This document shows positions 35,470-43,729 of a stretch of 64,000 nt of DNA, in pieces (position 1 is the stretch's first letter; the number at the start of each line of letters is the position of its first letter). A model generated the notes under the pieces. It was not told the DNA's origin. It saw only the letters and a program-made list of their open reading frames with translations, and did no database searches. A program made the translations under genes and the position numbers. This stretch comes from Bacteroidia bacterium (GTDB lineage: Bacteria; Bacteroidota; Bacteroidia; 2-12-FULL-35-15). Where the stretch lies: contig JAURXZ010000013.1 of NCBI GenBank assembly GCA_030654175.1, positions 1-64,000 on the forward strand. The letters are read 5' to 3'.

Positions 35470-35870
35470 GGATCCCCAATAGTTGATTTTAAGAATTGCG
35501 ACTTAATGATAAATTCCTAAATTCTCTAGAAGCCCTATCAATATTGTTTTTTGCAATTAATCTTTTGATCGCTTATTTATGGCTTTTCCAAAAAGTAAGC
35601 AAATTTTGCAAAATCAACTGTTTTTAATATAAATTCAATTTTAGTTGGCCATTTACATGATTTTGGGCTCAGGATAAAGTGATTTCCTGCAATCAGATTT
35701 GTTCGTTTATCCATTGGTAGTGATGTTTTCCATGCAAGTGCCGATTTATGGGTGCTTTTTAATAGAACTTTAATTTAAAACGATTTTTGCAGAAATTTTC
35801 TGCGTTTTGGTTTTTAAAATGGGTTTAAATTCGGCAGATTCAGTTAATAATTACTTTAAAACAATTATTC

Positions 35871-35900
35871 CAAATTGTTGAGGAAATTTTTCCACATAAA
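35871..35900 (+). promoter_or_regulatory. Block-motif instance 2, before the NtrC-type regulator
   Basis: ACAATTATTCCAAATTGTTG then AGGAAATTTTTCCACAT. TGTTGAGGAAATTTTTCCAC plus A is an imperfect 21-bp palindrome (TGTnGAnnAAnTTnnTCnACA). It ends 11 bases before the TATATTTG at 35911, where a -33 TTG would be expected but is missing. Confidence 0.55.
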
Positions 35901-35910
35901 TTTATGGTTG

Positions 35911-35918
35911 TATATTTG
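35911..35918 (+). promoter_or_regulatory. TATATTTG -7 box of the regulator-kinase operon
   Basis: Perfect TAnnTTTG 27 bases before the ATG at 35946. No TTG at the right distance upstream; the palindrome of instance 2 occupies that place, suggesting an activator-dependent promoter. The string TGGTTGTATATTTGTT is also a poor sigma-54-like pattern. Confidence 0.5.
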
Positions 35919-35945
35919 TTAAAAGATATCCAAGAAATAGCATAT

Positions 35946-37388
35946 ATGGGCAAAATACTGATAATAGAAGATGACATTGATATGAGTCTTCTTCTAAAAA
36001 AATTTCTGACTAAAAACGGCTATGAAGTGGTGACCGTTGCTAATGGAAAAAATGGGATAGCTGCATTTGAAACAAATCAACCTGATTTGGTACTCTGTGA
36101 TTATCGCTTAGGTGATATGGAAGGTGTTGAGGTTCTTAAAAGGATAAAAGACATTGAGCCATCAGTTCCATTTATTATTATGACAGGATATTCTGATATA
36201 CGAACGGCTGTTAATGTAATGAAAATGGGTGCATTTGATTACCTGGCTAAACCTTTATTACCGGATGAAACACTTCAAATTATCAGACGGGCATTTGCAA
36301 GTCGTAATCAGGTAGCTCATGTTATTATGGATGAAGAAGCAACTACCTCCACTTTTCCTATTATTACAAAGGCAAAAACAAATGTCGGGAAAAGCGATTA
36401 TGTTTTTGGTAAAAGTCCACACTCCAGGGAATTACTTCGACAAATAGATCTGGTTGCACCTACAAATTATAGTGTAATAATATACGGTGAAAGTGGAGCC
36501 GGTAAAGAAGCGATTGCCCAAACGATCCATAAAAAAAGTAAACGTTCAAAACAACCATTTATAGCGATGGATTGTGGTGCCATTTCCAAAGAACTTGCGG
36601 GAAGTGAATTATTCGGACATGAAAAAGGCTCATTTACAGGTGCGTTAACAACCAAAATCGGACATTTTGAATTGGCAAATGGCGGAACAATTTTTTTAGA
36701 TGAAATAACCAATCTTCCTTATGATATTCAATCTTCTCTTTTACGCGTTGTTCAGGAGCGAAAAATAAAACGAGTAGGAGGGAACAAGGAAATTCCAATT
36801 GATGTGAGAATTATTGTTGCGAGTAATGAAAATTTAAATGAGGCCTATAAAAAAGGCAAATTCAGAGAAGATCTGTTTCATCGTTTTAATGAATTTCATC
36901 TGACTGTGGCTGCCTTGCGCGATCGTAAAGAAGATCTTCTCATGTATGCAAATTTTTTCCTCAACATCGCTAATCAGGAAGTTGGGAAAAATGTAGAGGG
37001 GTTTACATCGGAAGTGGAAGAATTGTTTTTAAAATACCCGTGGTATGGTAATCTTCGTGAAATGAAAAATGTGGTGCGCAGAGCCGTATTATTAACTGAA
37101 GGAACTGCCGTGGAAGCAAAATCTTTGCCGTTTGAGATTTCTAATTATACCCGCACCACAATGGCAATTGCTGATGATAAACAAGAATTGATCATTGAAT
37201 ACAATGTTAGTGCAGTCAATGATACCAAAGAAGAGAAGCCTGATTTAAAATCTGTGGCTCTTGTGGCCGAATATGATTTAATTATAAAAGTATTAAAAGA
37301 AGTAAATTATAATAAAAGTAAAGCCGCCAAAAATTTAAATATCGATAGAAAAACATTGTATAATAAAATGAAGGCGTATAATATGTAG
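35946..37388 (+). CDS. Sigma-54-dependent response regulator (NtrC family)
   Basis: 480 residues from ATG 35946; a start at 35904 would place the promoter inside the gene. REC domain 1-118 with phosphoacceptor D52 (LVLCDYRLGDMEG). AAA+ domain about 155-390: Walker A GESGAGKEA, GSFTGA loop (Ala to Ser variant of GAFTGA) that contacts sigma-54, Walker B LDEI, FREDLFHR arginine finger. C-terminal Fis-type HTH NYNKSKAAKNLNIDRKTLYNKMK. It activates sigma-54 promoters on phosphorylation. rpoN lies 7 kb downstream. The kinase gene follows after 16 bases, so this is an operon and probably a cognate pair. Confidence 0.95.
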   Translation: MGKILIIEDDIDMSLLLKKFLTKNGYEVVTVANGKNGIAAFETNQPDLVLCDYRLGDMEGVEVLKRIKDIEPSVPFIIMTGYSDIRTAVNVMKMGAFDYLAKPLLPDETLQIIRRAFASRNQVAHVIMDEEATTSTFPIITKAKTNVGKSDYVFGKSPHSRELLRQIDLVAPTNYSVIIYGESGAGKEAIAQTIHKKSKRSKQPFIAMDCGAISKELAGSELFGHEKGSFTGALTTKIGHFELANGGTIFLDEITNLPYDIQSSLLRVVQERKIKRVGGNKEIPIDVRIIVASNENLNEAYKKGKFREDLFHRFNEFHLTVAALRDRKEDLLMYANFFLNIANQEVGKNVEGFTSEVEELFLKYPWYGNLREMKNVVRRAVLLTEGTAVEAKSLPFEISNYTRTTMAIADDKQELIIEYNVSAVNDTKEEKPDLKSVALVAEYDLIIKVLKEVNYNKSKAAKNLNIDRKTLYNKMKAYNM

Positions 37389-37404
37389 TTTACTATAAAA
37401 GAAA

Positions 37405-38847
37405 ATGGATCAAAAAGAAAACATTAAGGTATTACTGGTAGAGGATGATGAAGATGATTATATTTTGTTTAAAGAAATTCTAAATGAGATTAAAATTAAT
37501 TCTTACTCTTTAACATGGGCATGCACCTATGAGAAAGCTCTCGAATTTATAAGTAAGAACGAGCATGATATTTATTTTTTTGATTACCTCTTAGGAGCCA
37601 GAACAGGTTTGGATTTAATTCAGGAATCTATCATTGCCGGAATAAATTCTCCTATTATAATTTTAACAGGACTTGGTAATCAGGAAACCGATTTAAAGGC
37701 AATGAAACTAGGTGCTGCGGATTACCTGGTTAAAGACGAAATCGATGTTAAAAAATTGGAACGGAGCATTCGATATTGCATTGAACAAAATCAAATGTTG
37801 AAAAAATTGAAAGCTTCTGAAACCAAATTTCGAAGCGTTTTTGAAAATTCTCATGATGTAATATACCTTTCGGATAAATTAGGAAACATTATTGATATTA
37901 ATAAATCTGCAGAACGATTATTTGGTTACTCTAGAGAAGAAATGCTTGCAATGAATACTGCGGCATTATATGAAAATGAAAAAGATCGGGAGAAATTTAT
38001 TGAGGAGTTACATAAAAATGGAAATTGTCCAAGTTTCGAAGTTGTTTTAAAGGACAAATCCTGGAATAAAAAATATTGTACCCTCACTGCCAACATTGAG
38101 AAAATTGGTGAAAATAGTGATATATATTATCAGGTTATTATTCACGACATGACAATGCGGAAAAGGGCAGAGCATGATTTGATCACTGCCGAAAAATTGG
38201 CCATTGTAGGAAGGATTGCGCGTACACTTGCTCATGAAGTTAGAAATCCTCTTACCAGTATCAATCTTTCTGTTGAACAATTAGAAGAGGAATTGGATGT
38301 GAAAAATAGCAGTCCATTTTTTGAAATTATTAAGCGAAATAGTAAACGTATTAATGACCTGGTTACCGAATTGATAGAAAATTCAAAACCTACAGAGCTT
38401 AATGAAGCTCCGATACTCATTCAAACAATTCTTCAAAATACCATTGATTTAGCAAGGGACAGGGCTGAATTGAAAAATATAAAAATATTAACTGATTTTA
38501 ACTTAAAAGATGAAACCATCATTGCTGATGAAGCTAATCTGACAATTGCGTTTTTAAATATTCTTATCAATGCCATTGAAGCTGTTCGAGAAGATATCGG
38601 AATAATTAAAATCAGTTCAAATTGTAATAATAACAAATGTTATATCTCTATTGAAGACAATGGATATGGCATTGATGAGCATCATTTAACAAAAATATTT
38701 GAGCCTTACTTTACCAACAAACCAAATGGTATGGGCTTAGGACTTGCCGCAAGTCAAAATATTATTAATATCCACAAAGGCAGAATTGATTTAGAAACCG
38801 AACTAAGGAAAGGTACTAAATTCAATATTGAATTAAACATGATCTAA
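37405..38847 (+). CDS. REC-PAS histidine kinase, partner of the NtrC-type regulator
   Basis: 480 residues. REC domain about 7-130 (D60 in IYFFDYLLG, KDE pattern in LVKDEID), PAS about 140-255 (FRSVFENSHDVIYLSDKLGNI), HisKA with H277 in LAHEVRNPLTSI, and HATPase with NILINAIEA, DNGYGID and GMGLGLAASQNII. No membrane segment, so it is soluble. An N-terminal receiver in a kinase that is followed in the operon by no other kinase means it may be regulated by an upstream relay, perhaps the Hpt protein elsewhere. Signal unknown. Confidence 0.93.
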   Translation: MDQKENIKVLLVEDDEDDYILFKEILNEIKINSYSLTWACTYEKALEFISKNEHDIYFFDYLLGARTGLDLIQESIIAGINSPIIILTGLGNQETDLKAMKLGAADYLVKDEIDVKKLERSIRYCIEQNQMLKKLKASETKFRSVFENSHDVIYLSDKLGNIIDINKSAERLFGYSREEMLAMNTAALYENEKDREKFIEELHKNGNCPSFEVVLKDKSWNKKYCTLTANIEKIGENSDIYYQVIIHDMTMRKRAEHDLITAEKLAIVGRIARTLAHEVRNPLTSINLSVEQLEEELDVKNSSPFFEIIKRNSKRINDLVTELIENSKPTELNEAPILIQTILQNTIDLARDRAELKNIKILTDFNLKDETIIADEANLTIAFLNILINAIEAVREDIGIIKISSNCNNNKCYISIEDNGYGIDEHHLTKIFEPYFTNKPNGMGLGLAASQNIINIHKGRIDLETELRKGTKFNIELNMI

Positions 38848-39128
38848 AAATTTATTTGTTTTTTGAAACAATAATGTTGTTTTGGATTAATAAAGATAGT
38901 TGTCTAATTATTTCCCCATAAAATAGGTACACTATTTTATATATAAATTCCAAAGGTAAAATCTTCCAGCTTTTTAATGCCTTTTATTTGCTGTGGATTC
39001 ACTCATTAATGAGTGGTCAATAGTTAATCTTAGAGGTTTTGAGGTAAAGTGTGTTTTTTTATGTGGCAATTTTGCTCATGAGCTTACCTGTCTTGAAATG
39101 TTAAATCGTAAAAAAGTAAAATAAAATC
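38848..39128. other. Intergenic region with block-motif instance 3
   Basis: 280 bases; the motif at 38899-38919 is followed by an AT-rich stretch. No gene or terminator seen. Confidence 0.5.
38899..38919 (+). promoter_or_regulatory. Block-motif instance 3
   Basis: GTTGTCTAATTATTTCCCCA followed by T. The AATTATTTCCCCA core is the exact complement of instance 1a. GGATTAAT 15 bases upstream resembles the left arm. It lies about 210 bases before the 118-residue hypothetical gene. Confidence 0.5.
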
Positions 39129-39485
39129 ATGGAAAAAGATATTCTTCATCCTACTAAACTTCTTAAAGGGCGGATCTCACTTAAATTTCAGAAGGAAAAA
39201 GATCTGAATGATTTTTGTGAGAGCACTTTTGAATACTATGATAAAGAACGTTTTGAGGCAATAGCAATAAGGTTGTATTACGGTAAAGAAATAATTGTTA
39301 CTCTTTATGCATTGGATAAAGCGAGGCAACAGGGAGGCGGTTTTTATTTTGGCAAACTACCAGTCAAAAAATTTAAAACAACGGCTATTTCTTTAGCTCA
39401 GGTTCTACCGTTTATTGAGGAATTCAATTTTACACTTACTTCTGGCAATTACCCATTGGATTCGATGGAAGTAATAAATAAATAG
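39129..39485 (+). CDS. Hypothetical protein, 118 residues
   Basis: A soluble, charged protein (MEKDILHPTKLLKGRISLKF ... FNFTLTSGNYPLDSMEVINK) with the look of a mixed alpha/beta domain: LKFQKEKDLNDFCESTF could be a first helix, RFEAIAIRLYYGKEIIVTLYALDK strands. No family recognised. It lies in the signalling block behind motif instance 3 and before a small acidic protein, so it may belong to the same regulon. Confidence 0.6.
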   Translation: MEKDILHPTKLLKGRISLKFQKEKDLNDFCESTFEYYDKERFEAIAIRLYYGKEIIVTLYALDKARQQGGGFYFGKLPVKKFKTTAISLAQVLPFIEEFNFTLTSGNYPLDSMEVINK

Positions 39486-39532
39486 TAATATTTTTTTGTA
39501 TAAAGTAATATGTTTAACTAAAAAAAATCAGC

Positions 39533-39724
39533 ATGAAAAAGAAGCGAAACGAGGAATTAGATTCCCCAAAGCAAATTAGCAAACCTAATAGAATTAAACA
39601 GGGTGTCAAAAAACAAAGCCCAGTTAAAAAGGTAAAACCTGCAACATTAGTAGAAGAAATGGATGATGAATTAATTGATGATGAGGAATTGGAATTATTT
39701 GAAGATAACGAAGATTTTATGTAA
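39533..39724 (+). CDS. Small highly charged protein, 63 residues
   Basis: Lys/Arg-rich first half (MKKKRNEELDSPKQISKPNR) and very acidic second half (EEMDDELIDDEELELFEDNED). Likely disordered. An ATG at a sensible distance from the previous gene (47 bases) and a strong terminator 65 bases after the stop support a real gene, but composition alone proves little. Confidence 0.5.
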   Translation: MKKKRNEELDSPKQISKPNRIKQGVKKQSPVKKVKPATLVEEMDDELIDDEELELFEDNEDFM

Positions 39725-39786
39725 TTATCGTTGTCTGACATTTAACACCAAATTGTCTTATTCATTTACTTGTTAATCCAAAAGTA

Positions 39787-39824
39787 AAAAACGATTACCC
39801 AATTAACGGGTAATCGTTTTTTTT
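39787..39824 (+). terminator. Strong terminator
   Basis: AAAACGATTACCC / GGGTAATCGTTTT, an 11-13 bp stem with a seven-base loop followed by eight T. Ends the unit with the 118- and 63-residue genes; the symmetry allows action on the convergent strand too. Confidence 0.93.
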
Positions 39825-39951
39825 ATTAATTAATTTTAAGAAAAGCGAAAGATGGTGCTTTTCTGAACTTTTACCAAACCGCTAATGAGTCATGAAAGTG
39901 CTTTTAACTTAACATTTCAGTTTGCGGTTTGGTAAATAGCTGGATAAAGTA

Positions 39952-40821
39952 CTAGTCGTTAAGCACAGCTAAATACTTACTTGTACTCCAGAATTTATCT
40001 GGTTGAATGATACGTAAATTAGTATATTCGCCATTTTCTTGCTCGAGCATATAGGAATCTGATGGATGCGTTGTTATTACTTTCGCTTTTTTACTATTTA
40101 TGGGGATATTAAGGACTAGAGTGTAATCTATTCGTGTAAAGTTGTTTTTGTCAACATCAGCATTTAATTTAGGTGTCTTGCCCATTCCAAGTACCCCTCC
40201 TGTTTTATTAATTATTTTCTTTTGCTCCATTTCTTTTGATTTCCCAACTAAATAATACGCTGTGTGGATGGATGCGATCTGATCAGCAATTATTTTAGAT
40301 TGCGAAGCGCTTGTGTTGGAAAGCGTATCAATGGAAGTTTGTAATTGTGCCATTTGTGCATTAGCAGAATTTAATTTTTCGTTAAGGGTTTGAAGCTCTG
40401 TATTTTTTGAAGCGATGTCTTCATTTAAACTTGCTATCATTTTTTGAAATTCGTTAATTTTTAAAGAATTGTTTTTTAATTTACGATTTAGCTCCGCTAT
40501 TTTTGCCTTGTTTTGATTCAACAAATTATTTATGGAAGCAATCTGAGAATTAATACGATTTTTTGTATTGCTTACAAATTTGCCTCCAGGTGTTTCCACT
40601 TCTGTTGATATAATGTTTTGCATTAATGCTACTGAATCGAGATTTTGTTTTATATCATTAAAGGAGAACAAAAGGTCGTTTATTGTGGAATCTTTTGAAC
40701 TCGCAACCATTGTGAGGGAATCGAGTTTATAAGATAATTTTTTCTGTTGCATTTCTGCTTCTTGGTTACAAGACGATAAAAGAATTACTGTTGCCAGTAT
40801 AGGTACTAAAAGAATTTTCAT
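39952..40821 (-). CDS. Coiled-coil lipoprotein
   Basis: 289 residues. Signal MKILLVPILATVILLSSC with lipobox LLSSC (lipidated C18). Residues about 25-185 are heptad-rich with SKDSTINDLL, INSQIASINNLLNQNKAKIA and NEKLNSANAQMAQLQTSIDT, a long coiled coil. The C-terminal part (KKAKVITTHPSDSYMLEQEN) is a small beta domain. Likely in the periplasm, anchored to a membrane. Found in other Bacteroidota as an unnamed protein of this shape. Divergent from nothing; it is controlled by motif instance 4. Confidence 0.8.
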   Translation of the reverse strand: MKILLVPILATVILLSSCNQEAEMQQKKLSYKLDSLTMVASSKDSTINDLLFSFNDIKQNLDSVALMQNIISTEVETPGGKFVSNTKNRINSQIASINNLLNQNKAKIAELNRKLKNNSLKINEFQKMIASLNEDIASKNTELQTLNEKLNSANAQMAQLQTSIDTLSNTSASQSKIIADQIASIHTAYYLVGKSKEMEQKKIINKTGGVLGMGKTPKLNADVDKNNFTRIDYTLVLNIPINSKKAKVITTHPSDSYMLEQENGEYTNLRIIQPDKFWSTSKYLAVLND

Positions 40822-40870
40822 GTTTTTTTATTTTTAGGGTTAGTTTATAAATTAGATTTAAAATTATATG

Positions 40871-40898
40871 CCAATGGTTTTATTTCCCAATTTGTAGT
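40871..40898 (-). promoter_or_regulatory. Block-motif instance 4 (degenerate)
   Basis: Complement reads CACTACAAATTGGGAAATAA, AACC, comparable to TTCTACA...GGGGAA of instance 1 with two or three bases lost. It lies 50-75 bases before the lipoprotein start at 40821. Weaker than the others. Confidence 0.35.
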
Positions 40899-40999
40899 GA
40901 CTTGCTGATAGTTTTTGAAATTTAAGATGATGACTTTAAAAAGGTTTCGTTAAATTTTACAATTAAATTGATTAATATTTTTTAACTCTAAATCGAGTT

Positions 41000-41341
41000 T
41001 TACTTTTCGCTTTTTAATTCAATTGTTTTCTGTTTCGGATTTGTTACAATTCTGTTTTCTATGTGCCCATTCATATCAATACATTCCCCGTTTTTCAATA
41101 CCAGATTTATACCATCGGATCTTAAAATGTTTCCATCTATTGTCACCTTTGAACCGTCTCTGAGTGTTACTAATGTGGTTGTTGGTACTTCATCCTTCAT
41201 AAGCATCATTATTCCATCTTTTAAAATGGCGCAATATTTGCCATTTTTTTCCTGCTCAAAGTTCCCTGTTGTATCCTTGATTTGTGATAATGCATTTAGT
41301 GAAAAAATGCAGAATGTTATTAAAAGGATCATTGATTTCAT
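41000..41341 (-). CDS. DUF6799 domain exported protein
   Basis: 113 residues with signal peptide MKSMILLITFCIFSLNALSQ. The repeated motif GKYCAILKDGIMMLMKDEV and GSKVTIDGNILRSDGINLVLKNGECIDMNGHI is the DUF6799 pattern (DG..M.L..GE..DM.G). Small periplasmic or surface protein of unknown function. Second gene of a possible operon with the DUF4136-like and OsmC genes. Confidence 0.75.
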   Translation of the reverse strand: MKSMILLITFCIFSLNALSQIKDTTGNFEQEKNGKYCAILKDGIMMLMKDEVPTTTLVTLRDGSKVTIDGNILRSDGINLVLKNGECIDMNGHIENRIVTNPKQKTIELKSEK

Positions 41342-41382
41342 ATTTATTTGTATTTAATAACCTTAAGGTTTAGGGATCCATT

Positions 41383-42057
41383 TTATTTAGATACCAGATC
41401 TCCATTTAAAACCCCATCTTTTTTCATCTTTGCAACAATTATGTTCGAAAATTCTTTAGAAAATATTTCCAACCCTGCAGGGTTATAGGTTCTTGATTGA
41501 GCCGACCAAACTAATTTTTCTGTTTTTACTTCATATAAATTCGTTTCAATGAAATATATTTTATCCTGAACATAATATCCCGGGTCGTAAGAGTAAGGAT
41601 ACCGGTAACTATAGTATCCCCAAAAATTGTCGTAGTAATTATACCCGATTATTGGATTGTAAGAATAGCTTCCGGGAATATACCTGGTTTCAGTTTCCTT
41701 GTTTATTAATGAAATGGTAAGAATTGCGTCTACATTTTTATTCTTAACATTTTTCATGATGGCTTCTTTATCAGAATCTGTGTTGTGAATATCAGGAGGA
41801 AACTCAGAAATGCTTTTTAGAACATTTATTCCGTTACCAAGAGCCAAAGCGAATTCATTTTCTAATGTAACTTTGGCTATTGTATTGCTTGTGAGAGCAG
41901 CAACTAAAATCTTGCTGTATTTTTGGGGAGGTACGCTGGGGCTTTTCCAGGATGCTGTTATAACTGTGGATGGCCCGCAACGTATAAAAAGCATTGCAAT
42001 AAATGAAAAATATGCAATTGCCGCGATTTTATAAATGTTTTTATTTGAAATTTTCAT
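41383..42057 (-). CDS. DUF4136-like lipoprotein
   Basis: 224 residues. N-terminal hydrophobic segment ending LFIRCGP, a possible lipobox with an atypical Arg at -1. The PSTVITASWKSPSVPPQKYSKILV start, an aromatic-rich low-complexity stretch YYDNFWGYYSYRYPYSYDPG, and NLYEVKTEKLVWSAQSRTYNP match the DUF4136 type of envelope lipoproteins. Function unknown; these often sit in stress-related loci. Overlaps no neighbour; 16 bases from OsmC. Confidence 0.72.
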   Translation of the reverse strand: MKISNKNIYKIAAIAYFSFIAMLFIRCGPSTVITASWKSPSVPPQKYSKILVAALTSNTIAKVTLENEFALALGNGINVLKSISEFPPDIHNTDSDKEAIMKNVKNKNVDAILTISLINKETETRYIPGSYSYNPIIGYNYYDNFWGYYSYRYPYSYDPGYYVQDKIYFIETNLYEVKTEKLVWSAQSRTYNPAGLEIFSKEFSNIIVAKMKKDGVLNGDLVSK

Positions 42058-42073
42058 CTTTCTATTTTAAATT

Positions 42074-42514
42074 TTATTTACTCATTTTCTCAACCACGAT
42101 TTCCTCTGTTAACGAAGCATCCATTGTTATGGAAAGAAATAAAGCTCTCGAAACCGGGCAATTGTCTCTGGCATTGATTGCATATTCTTCAAATTTCTCT
42201 TTGCTAATGCCTGGTACTTTTGCTTTTACAATTAGATGTGAATGCCCGATAACGCCTTTCTCTAGTGCTACTTCCGATGTCGTTTCAATTGTATCGGCAA
42301 TAAAGCCCGCATCTTCCAATAGGAAGCTAAGTTTCATTGTAAAACATCCTGCGTGCGCAGCCGCAATTAACTCTTCAGGATTAGTGCCCTTCTCATTTTC
42401 ATAACGGGTATTATACGCATAATATGCATTCTCAATCGCATGACTTTGAGAAGTAATTTTCCCACTTCCCGTTTTCCCTGAACCGTGCCAGATTGCTGTT
42501 GATGTTCGTTTCAT
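42074..42514 (-). CDS. osmC: OsmC-type organic hydroperoxide reductase
   Basis: 146 residues. N-terminal AIWHGSGKTGSGKITSQS, then the active-site cysteines C57 in AAHAGCFTM and C118 in DNCPVSRAL, spaced as in OsmC/Ohr, and E39-like residue in the GTNPEELIAAAHAG block. Thiol peroxidase that reduces organic peroxides in the cytoplasm; general stress function fits the neighbourhood of YtxH and lipoproteins. GTNPEEL and the length favour OsmC over Ohr. Confidence 0.92.
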   Translation of the reverse strand: MKRTSTAIWHGSGKTGSGKITSQSHAIENAYYAYNTRYENEKGTNPEELIAAAHAGCFTMKLSFLLEDAGFIADTIETTSEVALEKGVIGHSHLIVKAKVPGISKEKFEEYAINARDNCPVSRALFLSITMDASLTEEIVVEKMSK

Positions 42515-42662
42515 GATTTTTTTAAATTAACGTTAAACACTCTTTTAGGTTACTCGTAAGCCTTGCGATCGAATAAAATTGATCCTTGTTTTTCCAAGCG
42601 TGATTCGATTTATATTATTGCTAAAAGTATTATGCCATCATTAAAATTTTGGGCGTTTAAAA

Positions 42663-42685
42663 GTTGAGGATAAATTTCCCTGAGT
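42663..42685. promoter_or_regulatory. Block-motif instance 5
   Basis: GTTGAGGATAAATTTCCCTG, then AG. It resembles GTTGAGGAAATTTTTCC of instance 2. About 150 bases from the osmC start on the opposite strand. Confidence 0.45.
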
Positions 42686-42803
42686 TTTTTAAATATTCTT
42701 TGCAAAAGGTGGATTATTTTCTTAATCAATTGCAGAAAAAATATTTTTGATTAAAGTGTTTTTCGATTCCTTTTTTTTCGAATCTATAAACACTTCAAAA
42801 AAA

Positions 42804-42846
42804 TGGCAATTAGTTCTACAATTCGTTGAGCTAATTGCCCATTTGT
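42804..42846 (+). promoter_or_regulatory. Block-motif instance 6, before the holin-like gene
   Basis: GGCAATTAG (42805-42813) and CTAATTGCC (42831-42839) form a perfect 9-bp inverted repeat around TTCTACAATTCGTTGAG. It ends about 10 bases before the -33 TTG at 42851. Confidence 0.6.
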
Positions 42847-42850
42847 GAGT

Positions 42851-42880
42851 TTGGAAATAAAAACAACTCCGGTATTTTTG
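42851..42880 (+). promoter_or_regulatory. Promoter of the holin-like operon
   Basis: TTG at 42851-42853, a 19-base spacer and TATTTTTG at 42873-42880; perfect Bacteroidota consensus with the palindromic motif right upstream. Confidence 0.8.
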
Positions 42881-42975
42881 GGCATAATTATTAGTTGTTG
42901 CTTATTAGATTAAAGTAAATAAGCCAAATTTTTGTTTCTAGATTTTAAATTGACAGTTTGTATTAAAATATAATT

Positions 42976-43326
42976 ATGGAAGAGAATAATAAAATTGAAA
43001 AATTCCTTAAAGACGTTAAGGAATACGCTGAAGTCAGATTTGATTTAGTGTCCCTGAATGTTCAGGATAAATTTTCGGATATTGTATCATCACTTGTCTC
43101 AATAATTATGCTATCGGTAATGGCTTTATTGATATTGTTATTTGCAGGTATTGGCGCAGCAATATGGCTGGGGGAATATTTTAATAATGCTTCGATCGGA
43201 TTTTTTTGCATAACAGGATTTTATCTCCTTCTTGCTTTACTAATACTCTTTAACCGTGAGAAATGGATAAAATTTCCGGTAATGAATTCTTTGATAAAAA
43301 AAATACATTTTAATGATGAAAATTAA
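42976..43326 (+). CDS. Holin-X-like (phage_holin_3_6) membrane protein
   Basis: 116 residues with two transmembrane helices (about 38-62 and 76-95) flanked by charged regions: VKEYAEVRFDLVSLNVQDKF before them and a basic end. This matches the Holin-X / phage_holin_3_6 group, which in non-phage settings is a small stress-associated membrane protein, often next to YtxH. The next gene overlaps by 14 bases, so it is an operon. It is not evidence of a prophage. Confidence 0.75.
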   Translation: MEENNKIEKFLKDVKEYAEVRFDLVSLNVQDKFSDIVSSLVSIIMLSVMALLILLFAGIGAAIWLGEYFNNASIGFFCITGFYLLLALLILFNREKWIKFPVMNSLIKKIHFNDEN

Positions 43327-43690
43327 TTCCCTTGCAGATCTTAAAACTGAACAAAAGAGATTGCTTCAGCGAAAAGAGGTTCTTGAAACTGATATTATAA
43401 CTGGTTTTGAAAAATTTAAAGAAGAATTAAGGCCCTTAAGTTCATTTACCAAAGGTGCTGGAAATATATTGGTGAGTAAAGATAACGGGATCCTTGGCAA
43501 TTCATTAGGAGCCATTGCCAATTTTATAACAAGAAACGTATTGCTTAAAAATTCAGGTTTTATAACCCGATTGATAGTCCCATATCTGGTCAAAAATTCT
43601 ACAAGTAGTTTGGTTGAAAACAATAAATCAAAGATCGTTGATTGGGTAGGGAATATGTTTTCAAAATTTGCAGGTAAAAAAGCCGTATAA
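43313..43690 (+). CDS. Small hypothetical protein overlapping the holin-like gene
   Basis: 125 residues starting MMKINSLADLKTEQKRLLQR. A coiled N-terminus, a Gly-rich middle (NGILGNSLGAIANFITRN) and a short amphipathic C-terminus. No clear membrane helix. Such phage-shock-like small proteins follow holin-X genes in other Bacteroidota. Overlap of 14 bases with the upstream gene shows coupled translation. Confidence 0.7.
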   Translation: MMKINSLADLKTEQKRLLQRKEVLETDIITGFEKFKEELRPLSSFTKGAGNILVSKDNGILGNSLGAIANFITRNVLLKNSGFITRLIVPYLVKNSTSSLVENNKSKIVDWVGNMFSKFAGKKAV

Positions 43691-43729
43691 GATTATTGCC
43701 GGGATGTTAATTGTTCTGATCTAGTAAAG

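Larger units (their letters stand above)
35264..35903. other. Regulatory intergenic region upstream of the sigma-54 regulator operon
   Basis: About 640 bases without a credible gene. It holds two tandem motif instances at 35431-35469 and a third at 35871-35900 adjoining the promoter box. Between them (35480-35820) I see only very short frames. The length leaves room for a small RNA, but no terminator-like structure supports one. Confidence 0.55.
42515..42975. other. Divergent control region between osmC and the holin-like gene
   Basis: 461 bases holding block-motif instances 5 (42663-42685) and 6 (42804-42846) and one excellent promoter (42851-42880) for the plus strand. No gene is visible. 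It appears to serve both directions. Confidence 0.7.

Noticed and set aside
39070-39086. Sigma-54-like TGGCAATTTTGCT
   Set aside because: Spacing between GG and GC is three bases too short.
42976-43326. Prophage indicated by a holin-like gene
   Set aside because: No other phage genes nearby; the family is common in stress operons beside YtxH.
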